Below are positions 13,776-21,592 of a stretch of DNA of 27,573 nt, one piece after another. Location of the stretch: positions 1 through 27,573 of the forward strand of contig DAORVK010000037.1 in NCBI GenBank assembly GCA_035433705.1, read 5' to 3'. The notes beneath the pieces are model-generated. The model ran no database searches. It was given only the letters and a program-made list of their open reading frames with translations, and had not been told where the DNA came from. How positions within the stretch are numbered: position 1 is the first letter of the stretch; the number at the start of each line of letters is the position of its first letter. A program made the position numbers and the translations under genes. This stretch comes from CADEFQ01 sp035433705 (GTDB lineage Bacteria; Pseudomonadota; Gammaproteobacteria; Steroidobacterales; Steroidobacteraceae).

Positions 13776-15146
13776 CTATTTCGCGAGTTCGGTGAGCAGC
13801 ACGTGCCACTGCACCAGTGCCCCGTCGATTGCGCTGAGCGGCACGCGTTCATTCAGTCCATGCGCGAACGAGTCTTCCGAGCGCATGAAAAGCGCGGAAA
13901 CGCCGTAGGAGGGAATGCCCGCCGCCCGGAAGTGCAGGCTGTCGGTCGCCCCGGCGCTCATGCTCGGCACGATGGGCAGCCCCGGCGCCCGTGCGTGGAC
14001 GGCCCTGGTCACCGCAGCGACGATATCCGCCCGCAGCGGGGAGGCGTCGCTCGCCGCGGGATCGTCGAGCACCGTGACCCGGGCCTGCGGATCGGCGACG
14101 ACCTCCACAAGCCTGTCACGCACGCTCTCGACGCTGACACCGGGGAAGATCCGGCAGTTCACCGACACGGTCGCTGACTGCGGCAGCGCGTTGTGCGCGT
14201 GCCCGCCGCGCAGCATAGTCGGCACACACGTTGTCCCGATCTGCCCCACGGTGTCGGGATGGCGCGCGAGTTCCGCGGCAGCCTCGGCATCGCCCGTTTC
14301 CGCAAAGCGGATCATCGCCGCACCGAGGGGCCCGGAGGTGCGTTCACCGGTGGCCTTCAGCGAGGCGCGCGTGAGTTCGTTGCGCTGTGGCGGGAAGTGG
14401 TAGGCGGCAATCCGGTCGATCGCGCGCGCGAGCTGCGCAATGGCGTTCTCGCCCGAAGGGCGGCTCGAATGCCCGCCCGGGTTCGTGAACGTGATATCGA
14501 AATCAGCGTAGGTCTTCTCACCGGCCTGCAAGTCATACACGACCGGTTTGCCATTCTTGTCGAGCTTGCCGCCGCCGCCATCGCCGTTCAGCACGAATTC
14601 GGCGTCGGGGAACTCCTTCGCGAGCACGCGTGTCGTGCGCATGCTCGTTTCCTCGTCGCCCGAGAGCGCGAGGATGATGTCGCGGGCCGGCTCAAAGCCC
14701 TCGGCCTTGAGCTGCCGGATCGTCGTCACGATCATCGCAAGGTCGAATTTGTTGTCGTCGGACCCGCGACCGAAGAGATAGCCATTCTCGACGATCGGCG
14801 TGAAGGGGTCCCGCTCCCAGTCCGCGGCGCGCGCTTCGACGACATCCATGTGCGCGGAGATCACGAGCGGTCGCTTCGCGCCCGTGCCACGGAAGCGCGC
14901 AACGAGCGTCGCGGTTTCTCCCATCGGCGTGATCTTGATGTCCGCCGCAGGAATGCCACCCGCTTCGAGTCGCCTGGCGAGAAATTGCGCAAAGGCGGGA
15001 ACCTGACTTTGTCCTTCCACCGTCCGGAAGCTGACTGATTCCTTCAGGAGCTGGAGTGCGTCCGCGGCAGGCGTCGCCGCGACTGCAATGCCGGGCAGCG
15101 CCACGAAGAGGAGGGCCGGTGCGAGCAGGGCGAGTCGATGGGTCAT
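13776..15146 (-). CDS. Secreted M20/M28-type zinc metallopeptidase
   Basis: 456 residues with a Sec signal peptide (MTHRLALLAPALLFVALPGIAVA, probable cleavage before ATPAAD), so periplasmic or exported. Two-metal M20 motifs are intact: SAHMDVVE with His99 and Asp101, GRGSDDNKFD with bridging Asp130, SGDEET with Glu165/166 as general base and ligand, NGDGGGG with Asp189, and the C-terminal His in SFAHGLNERVP. A dimerisation or lid domain (TNPGGHSSRPSGENA) separates the two halves. Family members are dipeptidases, carboxypeptidases and deacylases, so the substrate is not defined. It is transcribed divergently from the lipoprotein at 15233 and converges on the terminator at 13734-13762. Confidence 0.92.
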   Translation of the reverse strand: MTHRLALLAPALLFVALPGIAVAATPAADALQLLKESVSFRTVEGQSQVPAFAQFLARRLEAGGIPAADIKITPMGETATLVARFRGTGAKRPLVISAHMDVVEARAADWERDPFTPIVENGYLFGRGSDDNKFDLAMIVTTIRQLKAEGFEPARDIILALSGDEETSMRTTRVLAKEFPDAEFVLNGDGGGGKLDKNGKPVVYDLQAGEKTYADFDITFTNPGGHSSRPSGENAIAQLARAIDRIAAYHFPPQRNELTRASLKATGERTSGPLGAAMIRFAETGDAEAAAELARHPDTVGQIGTTCVPTMLRGGHAHNALPQSATVSVNCRIFPGVSVESVRDRLVEVVADPQARVTVLDDPAASDASPLRADIVAAVTRAVHARAPGLPIVPSMSAGATDSLHFRAAGIPSYGVSALFMRSEDSFAHGLNERVPLSAIDGALVQWHVLLTELAK

Positions 15147-15232
15147 GCGTGCTCCATGCGGGCGGCTGCGAAGCCACGATGCAGGGGACGAGGTATATTC
15201 GCTGCCTGCTCGCCGCTACGCGGGAGACGACT

Positions 15233-16048
15233 ATGTTAAATCTCATTGAAGTGCGCTGCGCATCCATTTTCGCCCTGGTGCTGCTGGCTGCGGCCTGCAC
15301 GCGTGAGCCTCCTGCGGTTCCCGCGCAGACCGCCGCCACCGAGCCTGCCGCGGAGGTTGCCTGGGCCCGCGAGGCACTCGAACGCAATCCGGATCTCGAA
15401 GTGCTCGCCACCGATCCGAAGGGCATCTTCACGGTCCGCCTGCGCCATGGGGGCGAACTGCGCACCATCCGCATGGACGATCTCATCGCCGCGCCTCCCG
15501 ACACTGCGTCACAGGCCGTCATCCCTGAATCAGTTCCGGGCGAGGCCGAGGCAGAAAGCACGACGGCAGTGCCAGAGCCGTCCCCGGAAATCACCGTCAC
15601 GCGCGCTGCCGGCAATGTGAGCATCACGGGTCCGGGCGTCTCCATCGCCACCGCTCGCGCACCGTCCAGCGGCGCGGTCGCGCCAACCACAGCGGCACTC
15701 GAGTCGCCGCCTGCGAACGTCGAGCGACGTGGCCAGCCGCTGGTGTGCCAGGGTGGACGCCTGATGCACGTCGACGGGCGCACGATCGAGTTCGAGGGCG
15801 ATGGTCTGGTCGTGGAAGACGGTTGCGATCTCTACCTCACCAACAGCCACATCAGCGCGGGCGGCACCGCGATCACGGTGTCCCGCGGCAAGGTGCACAT
15901 CGTCAACAGCACCATCAAGGGCGGCCGCAGTTCGATCGAGGCGTCGCTGGGCGCGCAGGTGTTCGTGTCGAGCGCGTCCATTGATGGATTGCAGCGGCGC
16001 TTCGACACCGCGCAGATCACCGACCTCGGCGGCAACCGCTATCGCTGA
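15233..16048 (+). CDS. Probable lipoprotein with C-terminal beta-helix-like repeats, function unknown
   Basis: 271 residues. The ATG at 15233 is chosen because GGAG lies six bases upstream and the protein then begins with a lipoprotein-type signal (SIFALVLLAAAC, lipidated Cys22). Thr at +2 suggests outer-membrane sorting. Residues 23-170 are Pro/Ala/Glu-rich and probably extended, apart from a short segment at about 45-85 (WAREALERNPDLEVLATD). Residues about 172-255 show alternating hydrophobic strands in 20-22 residue turns (DLYLTNSHISAGGTAITVS, KVHIVNSTIKGGRSSIEAS, QVFVSSASIDG), as in right-handed parallel beta-helices. No catalytic motif was recognised. glnE starts 13 bases downstream and is probably co-transcribed. 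Confidence 0.7.
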   Translation: MLNLIEVRCASIFALVLLAAACTREPPAVPAQTAATEPAAEVAWAREALERNPDLEVLATDPKGIFTVRLRHGGELRTIRMDDLIAAPPDTASQAVIPESVPGEAEAESTTAVPEPSPEITVTRAAGNVSITGPGVSIATARAPSSGAVAPTTAALESPPANVERRGQPLVCQGGRLMHVDGRTIEFEGDGLVVEDGCDLYLTNSHISAGGTAITVSRGKVHIVNSTIKGGRSSIEASLGAQVFVSSASIDGLQRRFDTAQITDLGGNRYR

Positions 16049-16061
16049 TGTTTCGCGCCTG

Positions 16062-18938
16062 ATGTCAACCACCGGCGTCGATGCCGCCGCGGCCCGTACC
16101 GCGGAGGTGCTGCACGAGCTGCAGGAGCTGCCCGCCGTCGCGCAGGCACTCGCAGGCGCGCCGCACGCCGTGCTCGAGTCGTTGCCACGGGTGCTCGCGG
16201 CGAGCGATTTCATCGCCGAGTCCTGCGTGCGCGATCCCGGCGTCATTCCTGCGCTACTCGCGGGCGCATTGCACTCGAGGCGATCCGCGGCGGATTTCGC
16301 AGCCATCGCGGCCGCCGAAGGCACGCACACGGATGAAGCCACTTTCCAGGCGTGGATCCGCCGCTGGCGGCGCCGCGAGATGGTGCGTATCGCATGGCGT
16401 GATCTTGCGGGCTGGGCCGACCTCGAAGAAACGCTGACGGAGCTGTCCGCGTTTGCAGACTCGGCCATCGATGTGGCCTGCCGCTTTGCGAAGGCGGGTC
16501 TTACGGAGCGGTTCGGCACGCCGCGCGGCCCGGACGGAGCGGAGCAGCCCTTCGTGGTGGTCGGCATGGGCAAGCTCGGCGGCGGCGAGCTGAATTTCTC
16601 CTCGGACATCGACCTCGTGTTCCTCTTTCCGGAGTTCGGCGATACCGATGGCGTGCGCTCGATAGCGAACGAGGAGTTCTTCACGCGCCTCGGCCAGGCG
16701 CTGATCCGCCTGCTCGACGCGCGCACGGTCGACGGTTTCGTCTTCCGCATCGACATGCGCCTGCGCCCGTTCGGCGACAGCGGGCCACTCGTCGCAGGCT
16801 TCTCCTCGTTCGAGGACTACCTGCTGCGCCACGGCCGCGCGTGGGAGCGCTACGCCTGGGTCAAGGCACGCGCGATCACTGCAGCAGATGCCTACGCGGA
16901 CGTGCAGGCGAATGCGGTGCGCCCCTTCGTCTATCGCCGCTACCTCGATTACGGCGTGTTCGAATCCCTGCGCGAGATGAAGGGACTCATCGTGCGCGAA
17001 GTGCAGCGACGCGATCTCGCCGACAATGTGAAACTCGGTCCCGGCGGCATCCGCGAGATCGAATTCGTCGTGCAGGCGCTGCAACTCGTGCGCGGAGGGC
17101 AGGATCGCCGCCTGCAGACCTCGTCCTTGCTCGAAGCGCTGCGTGTCCTTGAAGGCGGTCGCGCTTTGCCGGCGGGAGCGGTCGCCGAACTGCGCGACGC
17201 GTACAGCTTCCTGCGTCGTCTGGAGAATCGCCTGCAGATGTTGCAGGACCGGCAGACGCACGAGTTGCCCGTGGACGAGCCGAGCCGCGCGCGCATCGCG
17301 GCTGCGATGGGCTTGCCCGACTGGCAGGCGCTGATGGCCGCGCTCTCGGCCCATCGGGCCCGTGTAGCGGCGCATTTCAAGGCGGTGGTCTTCGCACCGG
17401 AGGCCGATAGCGCGAAGGCTGTCATCACCGTCGATCTCGGTCCGCTGTGGGACGACGGCGAGCGCGCGGATTCGAGCCTGATGGAACATACGCTCACGGA
17501 GGCGGGCATGCGCGATGCGCCGGAGGCGGCGCGCCTGCTCGCCGAGTTTCGTGCCTCGATGCTCGAGCGGCGCCTCGACGCGGCGGGCCGCAAACGGGTG
17601 CGCACGCTGATGCCCGCGGTCGTTGCCGACATCGTCGCCGCGGGGGGCACGATCGAAATCCTCCGGCGGGTGCTGCGGGTGTTCGAGGCGATCGGCTCGC
17701 GATCCGTCTATTTTGCCCTGCTGCACGAAAGTCCCGCGGCGCGCCGGCGGCTCGTCGACATGTGCGCGCACGGCGAGTTCCTTGCGGCGCAGATCGGCGC
17801 GCATCCGCTCCTGCTCGACGAGCTGATCGATGATCGACTCCTCGAGGCGCTTCCCGATCGCGCCGCGCTCGCGCGCGACCTCGACTTGCGCACCGGGCTG
17901 GCGGTCGATGACGATCCGGAGCATCAGGTCGAGGTACTGCGGCATTTCCAGCGCGCCGCCGTGTTCCGCATCGCCGTCGCGGATCTCACTGGGCGTCTGC
18001 CGGTCATGCAGGTCAGCGACCGGCTCACCGACGTCGCGGAACTGATCGTCGAGCAGGCGATGGACCTCGGCTGGCGCCAGATCGCTGCCCAGTTCGGCAC
18101 GCCGATGTGCGGCGAAGGCGAGGCACGCCGCGCGGTGCGCATCTGCGCGGTGGGCTACGGCAAGCTCGGCGGCATCGAACTTGGCTACAGCTCGGACCTC
18201 GATCTCGTATTTCTGCACGACTCAACCGGTGAGGCGCAGGAAACCGACAGCGTGAGGCCACTCGACAATCAGGTGTTTTTCGTGCGTCTCGCGCAGCGCA
18301 TCGTGCACCTCCTCACGATGCACTCGGCCGCCGGCAGGCTCTACGAGGTGGACATGCGCCTTAGGCCGAGCGGCAAGGGCGGCATGCTCGTCACGAGCAT
18401 CGCGGCGTTCGCCGAGTACCAGCGCAAGGAGGCCTGGACCTGGGAACACCAGGCGCTGCTGCACGCGCGCGCCGTCGCCGGCGCGCCATCGCTGCGTGCC
18501 GACTTTGAACGGGAGCGGCTCGAGGTACTGCGCACCGCCGTACGTCGTGACACGCTGCGCGAGGACGTGCGGTCGATGCGTGAACGCATGCGACGCGAAC
18601 TGTCGCGCGCGGCGGTAGGCGAGGTCGACCTCAAGCAGGACCCCGGCGGAATTGCCGATATCGAGTTCCTGGCCCAGTTCTGGGCGCTGCGCTGGGCCGG
18701 CGAGCATCCGCCAGTTGCACTTTACCCGGATACGATCCGGCAGCTTGAATCAGTCGCCTCTGCGGATCTCGTGCCGCAGGCGACCGTCGACATACTGACG
18801 CGCGCGTATCGCCGCTATCGCGAGCGCATTCACCACCGCGCGCTTGCCGATGCGCCGCCGATCGTGCAGCAGGAGGAGTTCGCTACGGAGCGTGCCGCTG
18901 TAATCGCGATCTGGGAAGAATCGATGAGCGGTTTATAA
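16062..18938 (+). CDS. glnE: Bifunctional glutamine synthetase adenylyltransferase/deadenylylase GlnE
   Basis: 958 residues, close to the E. coli enzyme (946). GlnE adds AMP to, and removes it from, a tyrosine of glutamine synthetase in response to glutamine and PII, adjusting nitrogen assimilation. Both nucleotidyltransferase domains are intact: the N-terminal deadenylylase GMGKLGGGELNFSSDIDLVF (168 on, Asp182/Asp184) and the C-terminal adenylyltransferase GYGKLGGIELGYSSDLDLVF (698 on, Asp712/Asp714). Linker helices and LGPGGIREIEF and QDPGGIADIEF motifs follow each. The start ATG lies 13 bases after the lipoprotein stop without a clear Shine-Dalgarno sequence, so coupling to the upstream gene is likely. 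The stop overlaps the next ATG by one base. Confidence 0.97.
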   Translation: MSTTGVDAAAARTAEVLHELQELPAVAQALAGAPHAVLESLPRVLAASDFIAESCVRDPGVIPALLAGALHSRRSAADFAAIAAAEGTHTDEATFQAWIRRWRRREMVRIAWRDLAGWADLEETLTELSAFADSAIDVACRFAKAGLTERFGTPRGPDGAEQPFVVVGMGKLGGGELNFSSDIDLVFLFPEFGDTDGVRSIANEEFFTRLGQALIRLLDARTVDGFVFRIDMRLRPFGDSGPLVAGFSSFEDYLLRHGRAWERYAWVKARAITAADAYADVQANAVRPFVYRRYLDYGVFESLREMKGLIVREVQRRDLADNVKLGPGGIREIEFVVQALQLVRGGQDRRLQTSSLLEALRVLEGGRALPAGAVAELRDAYSFLRRLENRLQMLQDRQTHELPVDEPSRARIAAAMGLPDWQALMAALSAHRARVAAHFKAVVFAPEADSAKAVITVDLGPLWDDGERADSSLMEHTLTEAGMRDAPEAARLLAEFRASMLERRLDAAGRKRVRTLMPAVVADIVAAGGTIEILRRVLRVFEAIGSRSVYFALLHESPAARRRLVDMCAHGEFLAAQIGAHPLLLDELIDDRLLEALPDRAALARDLDLRTGLAVDDDPEHQVEVLRHFQRAAVFRIAVADLTGRLPVMQVSDRLTDVAELIVEQAMDLGWRQIAAQFGTPMCGEGEARRAVRICAVGYGKLGGIELGYSSDLDLVFLHDSTGEAQETDSVRPLDNQVFFVRLAQRIVHLLTMHSAAGRLYEVDMRLRPSGKGGMLVTSIAAFAEYQRKEAWTWEHQALLHARAVAGAPSLRADFERERLEVLRTAVRRDTLREDVRSMRERMRRELSRAAVGEVDLKQDPGGIADIEFLAQFWALRWAGEHPPVALYPDTIRQLESVASADLVPQATVDILTRAYRRYRERIHHRALADAPPIVQQEEFATERAAVIAIWEESMSGL

Positions 18939-19165
18939 TGTCTGCATCACCCATTCCGGACTGCTCCATGCCGGCCAAAACGCCCCCGCTGCTCCCGCCG
19001 AACGCCCAGAATCAGTACGAGGTCACGACCGAAGACCTGCCGCTTGCCTGCCCGATGCCGCAGATGTACCTCTGGAACTCACATCCGCGCGTGTATCTGC
19101 CGATCGAACCGACCGGGTGGGTAAAGTGCCCCTATTGCAGCGCCGAGTACACGCTGCGCCGATGA
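18938..19165 (+). CDS. Small zf-CHCC zinc-finger protein
   Basis: 75 residues from the ATG that overlaps the glnE stop; an in-frame ATG at 18968 would give 65 residues (MPAKTPPLLPP), which is also plausible. The C-terminal zinc motif is LACPMPQMYLWNSHPRVYLPI, then GWVKCPYCSAEYTLR, giving the Cys-His-Cys-Cys ligands of the zf-CHCC family (related to the C-terminus of mitochondrial complex I subunit NDUFS6). Short stand-alone members are common in beta- and gammaproteobacteria, but their role is not established. A further ATG overlaps its stop at 19162, just before the assembly gap. Confidence 0.88.
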   Translation: MSASPIPDCSMPAKTPPLLPPNAQNQYEVTTEDLPLACPMPQMYLWNSHPRVYLPIEPTGWVKCPYCSAEYTLRR

Positions 19166-19176
19166 GCGTTTCGGGC
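19162..19176 (+). CDS. Possible start of a further gene, cut by the assembly gap
   Basis: ATGAGCGTTTCGGGC overlaps the zf-CHCC stop (ATGA) and would encode MSVSG before the N-run. The four-base overlap is the arrangement seen throughout this window at real gene junctions. Nothing after the gap continues it recognisably, so the gene is named only as a possibility. Confidence 0.35.
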
Positions 19177-19276
19177 NNNNNNNNNNNNNNNNNNNNNNNN
19201 NNNNNNNNNNNNNNNNNNNNNNNNNNNNNNNNNNNNNNNNNNNNNNNNNNNNNNNNNNNNNNNNNNNNNNNNNNNN
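19177..19276. other. Assembly gap (100 N) between the zf-CHCC gene and DUF6165
   Basis: Exactly 100 N, as in the first gap, so the true length is unknown. It falls where + strand and - strand genes converge; one or more complete genes could be missing. Confidence 0.95.
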
Positions 19277-19283
19277 CCGCCGC

Positions 19284-19685
19284 TCAGCCCTCCGCGCGAT
19301 ACGGCCTGTACGACTTCTCCTCGACGATCGTCGAGCCGAGGCGGGTGTTGACACGCTTCTTGATCGCCGCGCGTTCATCGTTCGTGACATAGACTGCGCG
19401 GGCGAGCTCGATGAAGCGCGCGTCGAAAGCCTGTGCGAGCTCCTGGTCGCGGATCTCGTCCTCGATGTCCCATAACGCTTCATTCACGCGCTGCAGCGCG
19501 GCCTCGTCAGCGGAGACTTCGGGAATGGCTGCGCCACTCTGGCGCCAGGTCGTCTCCAGCTGGGCGAGCTCGTGGCGTACGTTCGCGAGTTTTGCCGGGT
19601 CGGTCATGCGCGCCGACTTGATGCGCAGGATCGTGATCTTGTCGAGCAATTCGCCCGGTGAGATGGGCACCAGAATGTCCTTCAT
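19284..19685 (-). CDS. DUF6165 family protein
   Basis: 133 residues beginning MKDILVPISPGELLDKITILRIKSARM. It is rich in charged helices (LANVRHELAQLETTWRQ, EALWDIEDEIRDQELAQAFD, YVTNDERAAIKKRVNTRLGS), with no signal peptide or membrane segment. I recognise it as the small family annotated DUF6165, often found among LPS-core genes; it has no known activity. The ATG overlaps the stop of the upstream GT9 gene by four bases (ATGA on the - strand), so the two are translationally coupled and probably act together. The C-terminus (EEKSYRPYRAEG) ends eight bases from the gap, so the gene is complete. Confidence 0.8.
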   Translation of the reverse strand: MKDILVPISPGELLDKITILRIKSARMTDPAKLANVRHELAQLETTWRQSGAAIPEVSADEAALQRVNEALWDIEDEIRDQELAQAFDARFIELARAVYVTNDERAAIKKRVNTRLGSTIVEEKSYRPYRAEG

Positions 19686-20926
19686 GGCGGGGATGCTAAC
19701 AGGCGCAACCCCGTTTTGCCCGCGGCGAGCAGCGCGTCGAGGCGCTCGCACACCGACTCGATACTGATCAGGTCCATCACGCCGGGTTCCTCGATCTTCT
19801 CTGTCCAGGGGAGCGCCTCGGCCGGTTTGCCGCGAAAGCGTTGCGCGGCCCCGGCGTAAGCGTCGACGCACCATTGCCGCGAGAGATAGGGTCCGCTGCG
19901 CGCGGGGTTCGTCGCCGCGTAGAGTCCGATCACTGGTGTGCCCACCATCGTTGCCATGTGCGCGGGCCCCGAATCGGGGGATACGAGGGCAGTCGCTGCC
20001 CCGATCAGGGCGAGCATCTGTGGCAGTGTGTCGCGGCCGATCTGGTTGACGATCGGCACGTGCGCCGCCGCAACGATGGCGGCACCCGTTGCACGCTCGA
20101 GGGTCGAAGGGCCGCCGCAAAGGATGACGCGCATGCCATGGCGTGTGGCGGCGTGGTCGGCGACCGCCGCGTATCGCCCGGCCGACCAGTTGCGCAGGGC
20201 ATGGCTCGAGCACGGACTCACGAGCAGTGTGGGAGTCGCGTCGGGGATGAGGCGTGCCGCATAGGCGCGCGCGTCATCCGGCAGCGGCAGCGACCAGTCG
20301 AGCACGCGCTCTTCGATGCCGAGTGCGGCCGCGAAGCCGAAGAAACTGTCGAGCACATGCTCACGCGTGCGCGGCGCGATGCGTGCATCGGTAAACAGCC
20401 ACTGCAGTTCGCGCGCCCGGGGACGATCGAAGCCGAGCTTCACCCGTGCGCGTACGCAGGACGCAACGAGACTCGCACGCAGGGCGAGCTGCATGTGAAG
20501 GAGCACGTCGAAACGGCGCGCGGCGAGCTGCGCGCGCAATGCGCGCAGCCCGCGAAGTCCGGCGCGCTTGTCCACGGTGATAAACTCGACGCCCGGCAGC
20601 AGGGACATCAGTTTGGCCTCGAGCTGGCCGATGATCCACGTGAGCCGGGCCTCCGGATACGCGCGCTGCAGCGTCCGGATCACCGGGACGACATGGCAGG
20701 TGTCGCCGATCGCCGAGAGCCGCAGGAGGCAGATGCTTCGGGGCGGTGCGGCGAGCGGCAGCTGATCGATGGGATGGTCGGAAATGGCGCGTACCTGGAC
20801 GAGCGGGTCGGAAGTGAAGCGCGTGGCCTTCGCCGGCGGCGTGATGCTATATGACGCCTCCAGGGTGAGCAATTTGCGCGTCGACTGGTTCGACCCCGGG
20901 TATTGGCGCAAACGCGAGTCGGTCAC
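19682..20926 (-). CDS. Glycosyltransferase family 9 (LPS heptosyltransferase-like)
   Basis: GT9-fold enzyme that would add a heptose (or related sugar) from an ADP-activated donor to the LPS inner core at the cytoplasmic face. Conserved parts: RSICLLRLSAIGDTCHVVPVIR at the true N-terminal strand, LLVSPCSSHALRNWSAGRYAAVAD, VILCGGPST, and SPDSGPAHMATMVGTPVIGLYAATNPARSGP with the family's donor-binding D-SGP-H pattern. The coordinates give the longest frame (GTG, 414 residues). A typical family member would start only a few residues before RSICLL, so about 60 extra N-terminal residues here are doubtful. A TTG at 20872 is an alternative; no ATG or GTG lies closer. Either start overlaps the divergent kdkA 5' end. 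Which waa gene it corresponds to is not decidable here. Confidence 0.85.
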   Translation of the reverse strand: MTDSRLRQYPGSNQSTRKLLTLEASYSITPPAKATRFTSDPLVQVRAISDHPIDQLPLAAPPRSICLLRLSAIGDTCHVVPVIRTLQRAYPEARLTWIIGQLEAKLMSLLPGVEFITVDKRAGLRGLRALRAQLAARRFDVLLHMQLALRASLVASCVRARVKLGFDRPRARELQWLFTDARIAPRTREHVLDSFFGFAAALGIEERVLDWSLPLPDDARAYAARLIPDATPTLLVSPCSSHALRNWSAGRYAAVADHAATRHGMRVILCGGPSTLERATGAAIVAAAHVPIVNQIGRDTLPQMLALIGAATALVSPDSGPAHMATMVGTPVIGLYAATNPARSGPYLSRQWCVDAYAGAAQRFRGKPAEALPWTEKIEEPGVMDLISIESVCERLDALLAAGKTGLRLLASPP

Positions 20927-21566
20927 GGGTGAGGCGGCGGGCCGGGGCGCGACACTGTTCTTTGCCGATGGCGGCCACGAGTACGCGCTGCGTCACTATC
21001 GGCGCGGCGGTCTCGCGGCACGCTTGTCTGCCGACCACTATCTCTGGCGCGGCGAGTCCGCGACGCGGCCGTTTGCCGAGTGGCACCTGACCTATCACCT
21101 GGCGCACGCGGGCCTGCCGGTTGCACCGCCCGTCGCCGCCCGCTACACAAGGCACGGGCTCACCTATCGGGGTGACCTGATCACCGGGCGGCTCGCAGGC
21201 ACGATATCGCTCGCGGCAACGCTCGCGCAGGGTGGGGTCCCTATCCTCACCTGGGTCGAGATCGGCCGTTGCCTGCGCCGTTTCCACGATCTCGGCGTAT
21301 GTCACGCGGATCTGAACGCCCATAACATCCTGCTCGGCGCCGAGGGTGCCGTGCACCTTATCGATTTCGACCGCGCCACGTTGCGCCGCCCCGGTCTCTG
21401 GCGCGACGCCAATCTCGTGCGGCTGCGCCGCTCGCTCGACAAGGTGACTGACGAGTTACCCCCTGGGCGCGCTTCCGAGGCCGACTGGCACTCCTTGCTG
21501 GCGGGTTACCGGGAGGGCGTGTCTGCTGTCACACAGGACGCCGCCGGCGTGCAGGTTCCGGGTTGA
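20814..21566 (+). CDS. kdkA: 3-deoxy-D-manno-octulosonic acid kinase KdkA
   Basis: 250 residues from a GTG start chosen because the protein then aligns by eye with the N-terminus of Haemophilus KdkA; ATG codons at 20784 and 20844 are alternatives. KdkA phosphorylates the 4-hydroxyl of Kdo on Kdo-lipid A at the inner membrane. Kinase-fold motifs: WFDPGYWRKRESVTGEAAGRGATLFF, YALRHYRRGG, FAEWHLTYHLAHAGLPVAPPVAARY, the catalytic loop CHADLNAHNILL (Asp166, Asn171) and the metal-binding IDFDRA (Asp184). Its stop overlaps the possible TTG start of waaA and lies 26 bases before the preferred ATG, so the pair forms one transcription unit. Confidence 0.92.
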   Translation: MKRVAFAGGVMLYDASRVSNLRVDWFDPGYWRKRESVTGEAAGRGATLFFADGGHEYALRHYRRGGLAARLSADHYLWRGESATRPFAEWHLTYHLAHAGLPVAPPVAARYTRHGLTYRGDLITGRLAGTISLAATLAQGGVPILTWVEIGRCLRRFHDLGVCHADLNAHNILLGAEGAVHLIDFDRATLRRPGLWRDANLVRLRRSLDKVTDELPPGRASEADWHSLLAGYREGVSAVTQDAAGVQVPG

Positions 21567-21592
21567 CACTGTTTCGGGAACGCTTCGCGCCG

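Noticed and set aside
15194..15199. TATATT upstream of the lipoprotein gene as a -10 box.
   Set aside because: The sequence 17 bases upstream is AAGCCA, so there is no matching -35 element; some promoter must lie in this divergent gap but I cannot locate it with confidence.
18933..18939. TTATAAT at the glnE/zf-CHCC junction as a possible -10 promoter box.
   Set aside because: No -35-like sequence lies 16-18 bases upstream, and the stop/start overlap already explains expression of the small gene by coupling.
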